A DNA stretch of 64,000 bases. Source: Symbiodinium natans. Taxonomy: Eukaryota > Sar > Dinophyceae > Suessiales > Symbiodiniaceae. The position numbers and the translations under genes are program-made. The notes under the pieces are model-generated. The model was not told where the DNA came from and made no database searches. It saw only the letters and a program-made list of their open reading frames with translations. Shown here piece after piece: positions 1-10,808 of this stretch. Position 1 is the first letter of the stretch. Each line of letters starts with the position of its first letter. The stretch covers positions 372,001 to 436,000 of the forward strand of contig CAJNDS010002402.1 of assembly GCA_905221605.1 (NCBI GenBank). Reading direction: 5' to 3'.

Positions 1-1
1 T

Positions 2-988
2 GGTTCCATCGTGGAGTTCCTGAAGCTCTTACCCTTGCTTGCCGAGAAGTTCCATGTGGTCGCCCCAAGCATCCCTGGCTACGGTTGGAGCGAGGCCCCC
101 AAGCGCAGAGGTGCGGGTGCACAGTTCATGGCAGACCACATGGCCGAGCTGATGCGAAAGCTAGGCTACGACACTTATGTTGCGCAAGGCGGCGACTGGG
201 GTGCCATCATCACCTCGCTCGTTGCGCAGCGCTTCCCGCAGAACTGTGTGGCACTTCACATAAATATGTGCGTTGCGATTCCCAGTGATTGGTACGACGT
301 CGTCAAGGCGTTGCTTGGATTGCCGTTCTGGACTCGAGAGGAGTGGGCAGGGCTCAAAACCACAATGTATTTCCAGAAGTATGAGACAGCCTATCAGAAG
401 CTCCATGGCACAAAGCCACAAAGCCTCGGATACGGGCTCAACGACAGTCCAGTTGGGCTTTTGGCCTGGATCCTGGAAAAGTTCCAGAGCTGGAGTGACA
501 GTCGTGGAGGTCGCCCGGAGGCGAGTGGCCTGACCATGGACGAGATTTTAACAAATGTTATGGTATATTGGACAACCCAAAGCATCACCTCCAGCCTGAG
601 GCTCTACTATGAGACCTTGTCTATCCACCCGCCCCCCCAAAGCGATGCAAGCGATAAGGGGCGGAGCCGCTTCAAAGGTGTCAATGTGGCTGTGCCCACC
701 GGAGTCTTGTGGGCCCACACCGATCTGTATAAACTGCCTCGCAACATCGTAGCGCTTTGCTATAACATCCGTCAGTGGAGCACGCCTTCCAAGGGAGGAC
801 ACTTCTTTGCTTTTGAGCAGCCGCAGATCATGGCAGCTGACATCGAACGCTTTTTCTGCAAAACGCTGGACTTTCATCATTGCAAGAAGAACGCGCCATC
901 CCCTGGCCGGCCGGTCCGCCCTGGAAAGTACATTCTCTTGGCCGTAATGGCTGCGGGGATTATTCGAGCATTGCGCTCTCGGCTGTAG
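2..988 (+). CDS. Epoxide hydrolase, microsomal type, 5' end cut by window
   Basis: Alpha/beta-hydrolase that opens epoxides to diols. The frame is open from base 2 (GSIVEF...), so the start codon and the usual HGWPGS oxyanion-hole segment lie outside the window. Visible motifs, numbered from the GTG at base 11: GYGWSEAP at 23-30; nucleophile Asp62 in QGGDWGAII; lid tyrosines in VYWTTQ and LRLYYE; likely acid Asp238 in HTDLYKLP, where mammalian microsomal enzymes have Glu; catalytic His264 in KGGHFFAFEQP. The last 20 residues (YILLAVMAAGIIRAL) form a hydrophobic segment that could be a C-terminal membrane anchor; family members normally carry an N-terminal anchor. Unlike every other recognised gene here it has no intron over 329 codons, which suggests a copy reinserted from spliced mRNA or transferred from bacteria. 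The family call is firm; the substrate is unknown. Confidence 0.87.
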   Translation, partial: GSIVEFLKLLPLLAEKFHVVAPSIPGYGWSEAPKRRGAGAQFMADHMAELMRKLGYDTYVAQGGDWGAIITSLVAQRFPQNCVALHINMCVAIPSDWYDVVKALLGLPFWTREEWAGLKTTMYFQKYETAYQKLHGTKPQSLGYGLNDSPVGLLAWILEKFQSWSDSRGGRPEASGLTMDEILTNVMVYWTTQSITSSLRLYYETLSIHPPPQSDASDKGRSRFKGVNVAVPTGVLWAHTDLYKLPRNIVALCYNIRQWSTPSKGGHFFAFEQPQIMAADIERFFCKTLDFHHCKKNAPSPGRPVRPGKYILLAVMAAGIIRALRSRL

Positions 989-1171
989 TTGCAGTGTCAG
1001 CCCTCGTCCGTGTACTTTCCTTTGTAGCCCCAGCTGGCGGGCTTGCAACCCGTCCAAAGCCCATGAGACACGCATCAGCATATGCAGCATATGCGCACCC
1101 AGAAAGAAGACTCGTCCTGTTGCAGATCGGGAGGTGTGAGATCCGTCCTTGTGCCTGTGTGTCTCTGAGTG

Positions 1172-2362
1172 GCCAAGGATGCGGCGAGGGATGCTGCAGA
1201 GGCTGCAATGGCAATCTGCGAGGAGCAGCAGGACGGGGCTCTCTCAGAAGTCTCAAGAGAAGACCGAAGGCATCTGGCTTTACTGTAAGTAGATAAAATG
1301 AGGCTGCTTGAAATTGAGATCTTGTGTTTTTTGCAGAGGACAAGGCCTTGGAAGCCAAGGTTCATTTGACGGCCCGCTCCCGTGCTTTGCCAAACCTGTG
1401 CTCTCCAGAATTATCCCAGAATCCTCCAGCTGTTGCAGGTCTCCCGGATCAACCTCCGAATCCACGACTTCGAGTCTGCAGTTCAGGTCCGAAACCTGTG
1501 CAATGTTCAGCAAGTTTTTCCGAAGTAGCTGCATAGCAGACACCCGTCGCCAGGAGGTGCGAGAGGCACGGTAGAATGACCTCGGGATTGAGGAGGAAAG
1601 GGCACGGCCAAGCTGTGGTTTTGCTTTTGAAGGCCATCGCCATCTATCAGCAGACGGGAGAGGGCCGGAAGGAGGCAGCAGCATTCTACGAGTCGTTGGC
1701 TCTGCTAGCCATGTGACAGCACGTGACATCATGTGACCATGAGAAGCGGCAAGAAGCATGGTGGCCCGTGTTACCGAGATTTACCGAGGCTTGCAGGCGT
1801 CTGCATGGAATATGGCAACCTCAACGAGGGCCATCAAGCTGCTGACAAGGCGAGAGAAAACAGTGAAAGTTAGTTTCAAGCTCGCAGGTACCTCAAGAAC
1901 GCGTTGATGCATGAGCCATCTTTTCAGAATCTTGTCAAGGGTCGGCGCGCATTCCCCGATGTCAAAGGCCCAGGGGCTCTGGCAAAATGAAGCAGACAAG
2001 AAAGAGGAGATCAAGGTCCGACTGCCCAGAAATGTGTGGGGCACTTGCGCACAAGCGCGCTCCCGTATTGCGCAGGCCAAGCTGCCCAGACCTTAGCTCT
2101 TCTGCAAGTTCTGCGCGCTGCAAAAGATTTCAGCACAGAAGCTCGCGTAAGCCATGAACTCAGCAGCCCAAACACGTTCTGGGAGGCGCCTTGCCGAGCT
2201 GGTTGCCATGAAAGGCTGTCGACCCAGCAACACCATGGAACACCATGGAGCACCATCCCAACAAGTTGCCCAAACAAGAGCATCCCAACATCTTAACAGA
2301 AATCAACTCCGAAAGGTCAGATAGACGAGGCCATCCAAATGGCCACCGAGGCCATGCCTGGC
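1172..2362 (+). CDS. TPR-like helical repeat gene, scattered exons
   Basis: Several short exon-like stretches in + frames read as tetratricopeptide-type helices. About 1172-1284: AKDAARDAAEAAMAICEEQQ, followed by a good GT donor (ACT|GTAAGT). About 1336-1395: EDKALEAKVHLTA. 1632-1714: AIAIYQQTGEGRKEAAAFYE, after an AG acceptor. About 2316-2360: GQIDEAIQMATEAM. The small-residue pattern (A..A..Y/F spaced like paired helices) matches TPR proteins; I cannot name the gene or join the exons in phase. It follows the epoxide hydrolase by about 180 bp on the same strand. Similar fragments recur near 19.5 and 24.2-24.5 kb, so TPR genes or gene pieces may be repeated in the window. Confidence 0.45.
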
Positions 2363-4519
2363 TCCTCTGACTGATGGAAGTGATGTGCTAAGTGCCAAGC
2401 AGTCTATGACCTTGCACTGGCTCAAAGGAGGCAAGATTCGTATGCACAGAGCCATCAACTATGCAAAGGGCTGATGTGTAGGTCGTGGACCGCAAGTTGA
2501 ATGAGGGGCTCGTAGCTGTGGGCCTTAGGAGCATTAGGAGCACATGGCGCAGTGTGGAGCGGACCGCACGTCATGACTGCCGACATTATTGACAACTCGA
2601 CTCTGCGACTCTTGCTGCAACAGGTCCTGCCATGAATAAACCACGAAGAAAATAGGGAAGGGGAAGCACGAAACAGAGGAAAGTGGGAGAGGAAACGGCC
2701 ACAGAACGGGGAAGCCCTGCCAGGGGGGTCTGGAACCAAGCCTCAGCTCGGAACCTCTCTGGAGCCCCCTCGCAACCGCCTTCTTCCCGGTTTGAGCCTG
2801 GGTGGTTGCAGCTGTAGCTGTATGTGTGGTTGATTTTGCCAGGGGTGTGGTTGCCGCTACGGGTCAGGCTTCTCCCTGATACGCTTTCCCCTGTTTCGCC
2901 CGTCCTCCCACGTAGCGGCAGAGAGGAAATGCAGCAAGAGCCTGCCAAATTTGAGGCTGGCGCGAGTGGTTAGTTGCCTCTTCCGAAAGCGCGTGACGGA
3001 GGCTGGATGCGAGGGTCCCTCAAGTGTCAAAGGCTGTCCTTGATCGGTGCACGGAGGTCCACGGCCTTCCAGGAAGGCTTTGAAGACCGGGGGCACGTGG
3101 GTGCGTTTGTCTCGCAGGGGCCAGACCTGGGCCTTCAGTTCCTGGAGCTGCCGCCAGGGGCCTGTGATGTCCTGGTGCCATCACGCGACATGGCTCTGAA
3201 ATAGGACAGAAAGTTGCAACTGAAGAGAGGAAGGGAGCAAGAGAACAAGACGTAAGAGTCTGCTTCTTGGTCCATTCACCTACACATGAGACCCCTCTTA
3301 GGACTTGCCGGCCTAGATGGCGGGAAGCCTCTTGCACCGCTCCTTGGCTATAGTGATTCAGAAGCAGCCACAGCCGCGGCGAGCACTGCGAGATGTTTCT
3401 GTACAGCGGAGCAGATGCATCTACGTTCAACAATTTATGACAACAGCCGGAGCAGCAAGTTGGCGATCAACTGATGGTCCAACGCGCTGAGCATGACTAG
3501 TGGACGGCTCATATTTCTTCATGCGTTTAGGTGGAAACTGCTGGAAGATCCAGAAACCCTTCCAGACCTTCCTCCTCCACCAGGCTTACAAAAAGAGCTG
3601 AAGGGTCCTTGTTGGTTGCTTGCATTAGTGGTGGCAAGTGCTTTCCCTAATGTCAGTGTGCCTCGACACCACAGGTTATCTGAAGAAAGGGAAGGGCAAA
3701 GGCAAAGGACAGCAGAGCCCTCCGGGTCTCAAGGGTCAGGGCAGGAGCAACTGGATCGCAAGTGCTTTGGCAGCAGCTCCGTGATCGCTCGAGTGCTCAC
3801 CCTGCACGCAGCAGAGCATGTTCCTTTGTGCTCCAAGATACTGTAATCAGTAGTCTCTTGCCGTCAGTGCCGAAAAACAGTTCCTTTTTCAGAAAAAGCC
3901 TTTTAAAAGCTCTTCTCCTGTCGAGCTGCAGGCTTCACCGGGCAGAAAGGCAAAGGATGCAAAGGGCGTGGCCAAAGAAACGATGAACCGGATCCGCGGG
4001 CACCAGCCCGGGGAGGCACTTTGGCAGTCGGCCGCTTTGGGGTTGAAGAGAACCCTGCCGCTTCCTGAGACTCTCCAAAAGACACTCAAAGGCCAAGACA
4101 TGGAACCGCTTCGATTAGTGCAGTCTTCCGCCTGTTACATGATAAGGTTCCAGACTTTGGGTACTTTGAGCCTGAGGACCCGGAAAAACAGAACATCAGA
4201 CCGCTTGTTGAAGACGTGTGTGGCGCATGTTGAGGACATGTGGCAGACCCCATTGTTTGCCGATGCAGGAGCTGAAACAAGGCACCTTTGCATGCACTTC
4301 TCTCGTTGTGGAGCGAGGCCGGCAATGAAATGGCTTGCAATTGATGCCACGGTATGGCGATGTGGCACACAATCTCTTAAAGCATCAATGATTGTCAGGA
4401 TGTTGTATGGTTCCAGATGCACTGCCAAGCCATTCATGCACTCAGCTTGCTGTACCCAGTCTGCACTTCCATCGCAACCCTTGATGCCTCTATATATCTC
4501 ACTCCGAATGCTTTGAGCT
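2363..4519. other. No recognised gene; possible small exons
   Basis: No domain is recognised in this 2.1-kb stretch. A Lys/Gly-rich + frame near 3676-3778 (KKGKGKGKGQQ) preceded by AG, and another near 3925-3965 (GRKAKDAKGVAKET), could be exons of a low-complexity protein. Other open frames have no family character. Confidence 0.3.
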
Positions 4520-4640
4520 TTGCCACTGCCAAGGGATTGATTGACGCTGTGCTCGAGGAGGTGCAGCAGAAGCTACGCGACGCACCCGACGATGCTGCTC
4601 GTGATCAAGTAAAACTCGCAGATGCTTGCCTGCACGCAGC
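4520..4640 (+). CDS. Possible exon upstream of the dioxygenase-like gene
   Basis: The + frame reads AKGLIDAVLEEVQQKLRDAP then DDAARDQVKLADACLHA, an amphipathic helical composition unlike chance frames. It may be the N-terminal part of the phytanoyl-CoA dioxygenase-like gene that starts about 180 bp downstream, or the end of a separate gene. No domain is recognised. Confidence 0.35.
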
Positions 4641-4815
4641 CTGCACTCAGCCTGCACTGGCTGTATTGTGCTCACAGTATGTCAAGATGCAACGTGGCAT
4701 AGCTGCTGTCTCAGGAACTGGGTTCCGTGCCTGGCCCGGATGCAAAGGGCGGTCAGGGCTGTTGGATTCACGGCCTCGTGCACGCACACTGCGCGACAGG
4801 TGCATGCGGAGGACC

Positions 4816-5832
4816 ACCGCTGGGACGTCAAACTGCCACTGTGTTCGGAGGTCCGTTGCGCTGTGGAGCTGCTGGTGGCTCGGCAGACTCAGCATCTCAA
4901 GCAAGAGAGCGGCTTTCAGAGTTGTTCTATAGTTGGTGCCCGGCAGACCCCATGGAGCTTCAGCCCTTTTTTTTTCTCAGCCTCTCTGAATGAAAGGTCT
5001 CATCTTTGGGCAGCCTACTGGAAGATTTGGTCTCCCGAGATGCCGTTTTGGCAGAGTTGGCGTGTGTGGTCAGTGATCCAGGCGGCATCTCTCGACTTAG
5101 CTGCAAGTTCACCCCAAGTTCAGCGGAAAGTCTGAATGTTGACCCTGGCAGACACCAAATCAGACGTGTCTGGCTGTGAGGTGCCAAGCAGCAGCCGCTA
5201 CATGCCGACACCCTCCGCATAGGCATTAGATGTCAATAGAGCATCCTGAATGTTTGTGCGTCCTGCATGCGCCGGCTTCTGCGCACACAGCTCATGTAGT
5301 ATCATTGTGTCTTGTGCGGCAGTCTTGTTTCAACCTTGTTCAGGTAGCGCCTGTGCACCAGCTGTCACCGTGTTCGTGCCTTTGCAAGAGACGCGGGCGG
5401 CAATGGGCCCCACCATCCTTTGCCAAGGCCCTCCTGCTGCAAAGACATGCACCCAGATGAAGAGAAGTGTGACGGAATGTGACATGCTTCATTGTGACAA
5501 GCTGAGTGGATCTAAGGCACTCACAATCTGGAGTCGCACTTGTCCCTCTTCAAATGCGAGCAGGTTTTCATGCCGCAGGATGTGGTTGTCAAGAAGCATG
5601 GAGGCTGCTTGGCAACGAGCTAGATTTTGTGACAAGCTCGGCCGGTTTAACAGGATTCTAACAGGTGCGTAGTATTGCGCAATACGCTCGGCACCTATGT
5701 CGTGAGGATTGCCAACAATGTCTCCAGCGGGCACGGCCATCGTCATGAACTCGAACCTGCTGCACTGCGGCGGGGCCAATCTGCCGGAAGCTATGGGCGG
5801 CAGCAGACGGAGGTTGTTTTACGTGACTCGGC
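4816..5832 (+). CDS. Phytanoyl-CoA dioxygenase (PhyH) family protein, multi-exon
   Basis: Fe(II)/2-oxoglutarate-dependent oxygenase fold assembled from short exons in family order. About 4816-4880: HRWDVKLPLCSEVRCAVELL. About 5018-5092: LLEDLVSRDAVLAELACVVS then DPGG. About 5187-5222: KQQPLHADTL, with the metal-binding H-x-D (His 5201-5203, Asp 5207-5209). About 5361-5428: AVTVFVPLQETRAAMGPTIL, the usual core strand before the GPT turn. About 5720-5832: SPAGTAIVMNSNLLHCGGAN then GGSRRRLFYVT, with the second metal His (5763-5765) and the downstream Arg that binds 2-oxoglutarate. All three iron ligands are therefore present, so the gene looks functional. Gaps between exons are 90-300 bp. The subfamily resembles the large, mostly uncharacterised PhyH expansions of algae. 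The substrate cannot be inferred, and the start and stop exons are not resolved. Confidence 0.78.
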
Positions 5833-6149
5833 CACACGCACACATATCTTCATCCATAGCTATAGATATAGATGCCTGTTTAGCGATGCTGAATTCGCCG
5901 CGAAGTCCCAGGTGACTTTTCAGACACCCGACAACACACCCGACAGGACCCTTGGCCAAAAGCATTTTTGGAAACCTGCCCGTACAATGCCAATTGAGAC
6001 GGTCTCTGGAGAACAAACTTGAATCCAAACTTCTGCCCGAAGCCTTCAGGACATCAAGTCAACCTCAACATGTACTGACATGAGTCATGGTCATGGTCAT
6101 TTACACCGTGGCGTGAAGTCTGCAAAGTGCGGCGAGGTCGTCTTTCTCT

Positions 6150-6925
6150 TTGCGCGAGGAGTTGCTGGAGGCCGTTGGGGCTCGTGCAGGATCTCTGAAT
6201 GCCAGTGATTTCTTGTCCGTTCGCCGTGGAAGGAGTACTTCCTCTCAGACTTTGACTCCGGGCCCGGCTTGGTGCACTCTCCAGACCCGGTCCGCAAGGC
6301 AAGAGGTGGTGGAAGGCTCGCTTAAAGTGAAGGAATACAGCTTTCAGCACTTCGTCCAGGAGTTGCTCCTCCGCTCTCTGCGCGGAGACAGCTCCGCCCG
6401 GCTCCAAGTTGGTAAGACTCTGCCCAGTCAAACAAGGGGTGCTCTCAGTCACCCTCCAGCCTCAAAGAGTGGCAGGCGATGCTGGACTTTGGTATCCACC
6501 TGCAAGAAAAAGGCGACCCTGGTGCTGTGGAGTACTTCCGCAAAGCAGCCTTGAAGAAGAACGTGACGCTTGTCTAGGAACTACTTTCAGGCGCTAGGAA
6601 GAGGCAGACAGGAATGCCTTCGACGTCTTTCAGGGATGCACTGGGCCTTGACATGGCATTCTCACTGACTGTGAGTCCGCGGATTGATGGTGAAGTCATC
6701 GCTGGAGAATCACACAGCCTGAGGAAAGCGTTTGCATATATGGCAGACGTGTTCGAGCAAGGCAGGTTTGCCATCTCGCACAGAACATGTTATGATGTTA
6801 TGACTTGTTACATGGCTCACAATACCTATAGAGTTCGTGGTGGAAGGCTTGCTGGGGATCCCTCGGAATCCGGAGGAAGCCACGAAGTTGCGCAACTTTG
6901 GTTTCTTGGCTGAGTGCCGATGTTG
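6150..6925 (+). CDS. Uncharacterised multi-exon gene
   Basis: Exon-like + frames. About 6297-6412: VVEGSLKVKEYSFQHFVQEL then LLRSLRGDSS. About 6467-6577: EWQAMLDFGIHLQEKGDPGA then VEYFRKAALKKN, ending at TAG; this reads like a Sel1/TPR helix pair. About 6689-6762: DGEVIAGESHSLRKAFAYMA. About 6831-6921: EFVVEGLLGIPRNPEEATKL then RNFGFLAEC. The NPEEA.KL and GAVEYFRKAAL phrases suggest a helical-repeat protein. No enzyme motif is seen and exon joining is unresolved. The first stretch also has a plausible minus-strand reading. Confidence 0.38.
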
Positions 6926-7794
6926 CACACGGCAATCAAGCAGAGGGGCAGTGAGAGAGTGCCACTGCTTTTCCAGCGTGCTCACAGGTGCAGCTATGGA
7001 GGAGCCACACAGCTGAAGATGTTGACACATAAGCCAAAAGCGGCCACAAGACACCATGCCTTGGCTGTGGCAGCTCCAGTCAGGAGTAGCCCTGCAATGT
7101 CACCTTCAGGTCGATGAGAATGGAGGCTGGGACTCAGCTCCAGAACGATGGATGAAGAAGGAGCCGGCGAAGCGCCATTTGCTGAAGCCTTGCAGGCTCA
7201 GAACTGTTTAAGGAGCCAAAGAACCTGCTTCCGTTGAGGTTGGCAAGCTTCGCTGAGAAAATGCCAGCTCGCCCTTCTGTTTCCAAGCAGCTGGTTGTCA
7301 ACTTGTGGGTTTAGGAAACGCTGAAAAAAACGCCTTGGGGTGGATCAGGGCATGACTTCATCGCAGAACGAGAACAACAGGGACGCAGAGGCCTGACCGC
7401 TTCTGCGCATGCGCGAAAGCATCTTGCCGGCTGGCCTTGAGCTTCAAGCTTATCATAGTTTCGGCTACAAGAACTGAACTGCAATGCTTTCTGCAGGCTG
7501 AGTGCCTTCGAGTCCTGAGCATCTTTCACCAGGCGACTGCCAACCCTGGCCAGCAACATTTGCAACATTAATTTGTGGCACGGCGGCGCAGTTGCAGTTC
7601 AGCTTGCGGTCCTGGGCTGTCTTGGCTTGTTCTGAGCGTATGCGTGTACGACATGTACGATCGCAGAGCCTGGCTCAAGATACTGTCTTAATGATGCAAG
7701 CGCCACTCCAGCTTGTGCCTTATGATGCAGACGCTGCCTGACTTCAAGATGCAGCACCTTGGCTTGGATGTATCATCAATGCGGTTCTTGGAAG

Positions 7795-8243
7795 ATAGTC
7801 GAGAACGCAGCTGTGACAAAGTGGCAAAGCTGCCTCAGGGAGGACTACTCCTACGCAGGGTCCGTTTCGCCTACCTCCCTGGCCGCACTGGGCTTGGAGC
7901 ACGTGGACCCTATGTCCCGGATATGATGGTCTGGGTCATCAGCCAGTTTCTGATATCATTGACTCAGGCTAACATGAGAACTGCTGTGCTTCATGGAATT
8001 TCGAACGTTTGGGTGCATCTGTCATGGCTTTGTCACGGCTTGGTGCTCCGAAAGACGAGGCCAAGGAGGCTGCTCTCAGAATTTCTCTTCCAGAGCTGCT
8101 CGGCCGGCAATTACAGTACATTCTGCATGGATCAAAGCTGCTCGTGTAAAAAAGATGTTACCAAACGGAACAGAGCCGCATGTTAAGCCTTGAAGTGCTG
8201 CCGATGCACCTGGCTTGGACGACGAATCGATTACTTTGAAAAG
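7795..8243 (+). CDS. Uncharacterised gene, three consistent exons
   Basis: Three + exon-like frames follow each other. About 7797-7923: VENAAVTKWQSCLREDYSYA then GSVSPTSLAALGLEHVDPMS. About 7999-8143: FERLGASVMALSRLGAPKDE then AKEAALRISLPELLGRQL. About 8204-8243: ADAPGLDDESITLKR, which runs into a textbook donor AAG|GTAAGA. Codon content is clearly protein-like (acidic, helical, no repeats) but the family is not recognised. It lies on the same strand as all neighbours. Confidence 0.45.
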
Positions 8244-8811
8244 GTAAGATACAGTAAGTGAGTGGCCGTTCGAGTGATTTTTGCGAAGGTCCCGCGACAA
8301 GACTTCCAGCCGTGGAGATTATCTGGCGCCAATGCTGGCAAGCCTACGAGCTCATGAGGCCGGGTGAAACAGAGCAGGGATCGCCCCACAGTGGGTTTGG
8401 AGATGCGCCTGCGAGGTTCGAGATAAAGCTTCCCTTGACTCGTCTGCAACGAAGGTGCTCTGGCACTCTGAGTTATCCCTTTACCAATTTTTACCATCAT
8501 GTACCACATTGCCTGCTCATCGAGGCTGTGGAGCCACCAACAACACTGTCGGAAGAGTCAAGCAGTCAGCCAGAGCAGATGTCGCAAGAGCCAGAAGTTG
8601 CAGCGAAGGAGATTGGCCGCATAGTTGTCCTTGCAAGCTGCCATGTGAAGCTGCTCTGTATTCCTGATGATCCAGTGCAGGATGGCGATGTCACAGCAGG
8701 CCCCCCACCTATGTGGGAGTCCGAACGGGCTGCGAGCCCAGAAGAGATCCAGGGAGCCTCAACAACATACTGAAGCACTTTTCCAGCAGCTGACTGGCCT
8801 CTTCTGGTCCA

Positions 8812-9225
8812 TTGTCCCCTGTGCCTGTACAAAAACATGCACGACCTGATGATGCTTTCCAATTGGAAGAGCTTTTTGCTCCTGCCAAGGTAGCTTTGAG
8901 GCAGACCCCACAAGAGACACAGTCTGAAGCAGCACCAGCAGTGGTCTCAGCACATGATCTTGCTGTTTCGGTGCAACTAGACATTGGATGTTCACCGTCC
9001 ATGTTCGAAAGTAAAGGCAGGCAAGCTTGCTGCTGAGGCTCGAGAAGTGCCACGGCGTGAAGTGGTGACGGCTGGTCTCTCAGCAACGACTCAGCAGATC
9101 ATCATCTGCAGACCCCTGTCGTTTAGGTTTCTGATGCAGAGCGCACACTCCAGATGCACCCTCACCTCACAAATCAGCGGCAACCACTAGTAGGACACAA
9201 GCATGTTTTGGAGGCGATCGAGAGC
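8812..9225 (+). CDS. Uncharacterised exons
   Basis: Two + frames look coding. About 8815-8980: PVPVQKHARPDDAFQLEELF then APAKVALRQTPQETQ. About 9134-9225: DAERTLQMHPHLTNQRQPLV then GHKHVLEAIESPN. They may continue the gene at 7.8-8.2 kb. No family is recognised; the low sequence complexity of the first makes it the weaker of the two. Confidence 0.3.
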
Positions 9226-9921
9226 CCCAACGTGATTACTTTTTCAAATATAGAGTCTGATGTGTTTCATAAGCTTGCTAAACACAAAGTTCCACCGTAC
9301 TACCCTCCAAATGTCAGACACTTATTTTCGCAGACTCCCCCCAAACCCAGCCCAAGACTAAACCGTTGGACAGTGGAGGGGTTGGTGTCTACAGGGTTCC
9401 GGCCTCGGGGCTAAGGGTGTTGGGCTCCGGGGTTTGGGGGGAGAAAGTTTAGCTAACAACCCTACTTTTGACTACCCATATGAACCTCCATATTTGGGTC
9501 AATGGAGTGAGTGCTCTTGGAGTGAGCGCGGAATGCTCTTGTTTAGATCTGCTTAAGGTGTTCTGGAGGAAGCTCCTGGAAACCCTTTTGGAGGAAGTCC
9601 CGCATGGCCCCTTACCCTTGCAGCCCCGGGGCACACCACACTCTCATAAACCCTCGTACATCTCTTAGCATATTATTGTAAACGCTTGCGCGCCGCCTCG
9701 GCCGGGCCGGCCCACAGGAAAGGAGGAAAGAGGGCAAGGGGCGGCCCAAGAAGGGTCCCAGGGGTCTCAAGGGGGGGTTCCAGAAAGGGGTGGCGCCCCT
9801 CTATAGCAGGACCCCGCACAGAATCGGGAAGGAGATCGGATCCGTGTCTGCTTGTTCCAAACGCTTCTCGGCAGGAAGCCGAGGCGAATATTGATGTCAA
9901 TGCATCCGTTTTCATGGTAAG

Positions 9922-10128
9922 GCCGTGGACGACTGGTTTGGACTTCGACTCAGACCCTATGCACGTAACATTTCTGCACTGCAACAGCCTGTTAAGCTGT
10001 TGGAGAGCCAACGGCCAGTCATGGTCTCCCTGAGCGAGGGCCTTGCAGACTTGAAATTGGTTCAGGTGGACTCTTCGGCTGAGGCTTGCAAAGTCTTGCC
10101 TGGTTCGGGTTTCAGTGCTGCAGTTTGA
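9922..10128 (+). CDS. Uncharacterised terminal exon
   Basis: After an AG acceptor at about 9920 the + frame reads AVDDWFGLRLRPYARNISAL, QQPVKLLESQRPVMVSLSEG and LADLKLVQVDSSAEACKVL, then stops at TGA (10126-10128). The composition is globular and protein-like. A 174-codon open frame on the minus strand (9673-10197) overlaps it but has a more random composition. Function unknown. Confidence 0.4.
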   Translation, partial: AVDDWFGLRLRPYARNISALQQPVKLLESQRPVMVSLSEGLADLKLVQVDSSAEACKVLPGSGFSAAV

Positions 10129-10544
10129 CAGCTCTTCCGAACAACAGACGCCGCACCTTGTTTGCGGCCTTTGGTAGGCCACATATTCTGTTTCCACAGT
10201 TCCCGGCTAGTGTGCTGGCCAGAGCAAGCGAGGAACCGCCAACCGCGCTGCTCAGCAGATTGTGCTGTGCAGCTCGGGGCAAGTCACCGTAGTCGTACCA
10301 CTCACATCGGTTAAGCCGACAATGGGGCAGCCTTTGGTTGAGCGCGTCATGATAAGCTGAGCCACATACTGAGAGCTAGGCAGAGGGGGTTGAGACCTTC
10401 AGGAGATGGGTGATCTCGACCTGGCGTTGGATGCCGCCTCCCCAGAAGCATGATAGAAAAAGGGGGGGTCCAGCCTGAAGAAACCGACTGAGGCAGCACG
10501 GAAGGAGCGCCTCGTGAGGGAGAAGGCTGGATGAGGATAGTGCC

Positions 10545-10808
10545 TGGTTGTGCGTGTGCGCGTGCGCGTGCGCGTGCGCGCGTGCGCGTGCGCGCGGGTG
10601 CGGGTGCGCGCGTGCGGGTGCGTGAGTGCGGGTGCGTGCGTGCGGGTGCGTCGTGCGGGTGCGTGCGTGCGGGTGCGTGCGTGCGGGTGCGTGCGTGCGG
10701 GTGCGTGCGTGCGGTGCGTGCGTGTGCGTGCGTGTGCGTGCGTGCGTGTGCGTGCGTGCGTGTGCGTGCGTGCGTGTACGTGCGTGCGTGGGTGTGTGTG
10801 TGTGTGTC
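10545..10808. repeat. GT/GC-rich simple repeat tract
   Basis: About 260 bp of degenerate alternating purine-pyrimidine repeats (GCGTGCGGGT, GTGCGTGC and TG units), ending in pure GT near 10800. Open frames through it (Arg/Val/Cys-rich) are artefacts of the repeat. Such alternating sequence can adopt Z-DNA. Confidence 0.95.
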
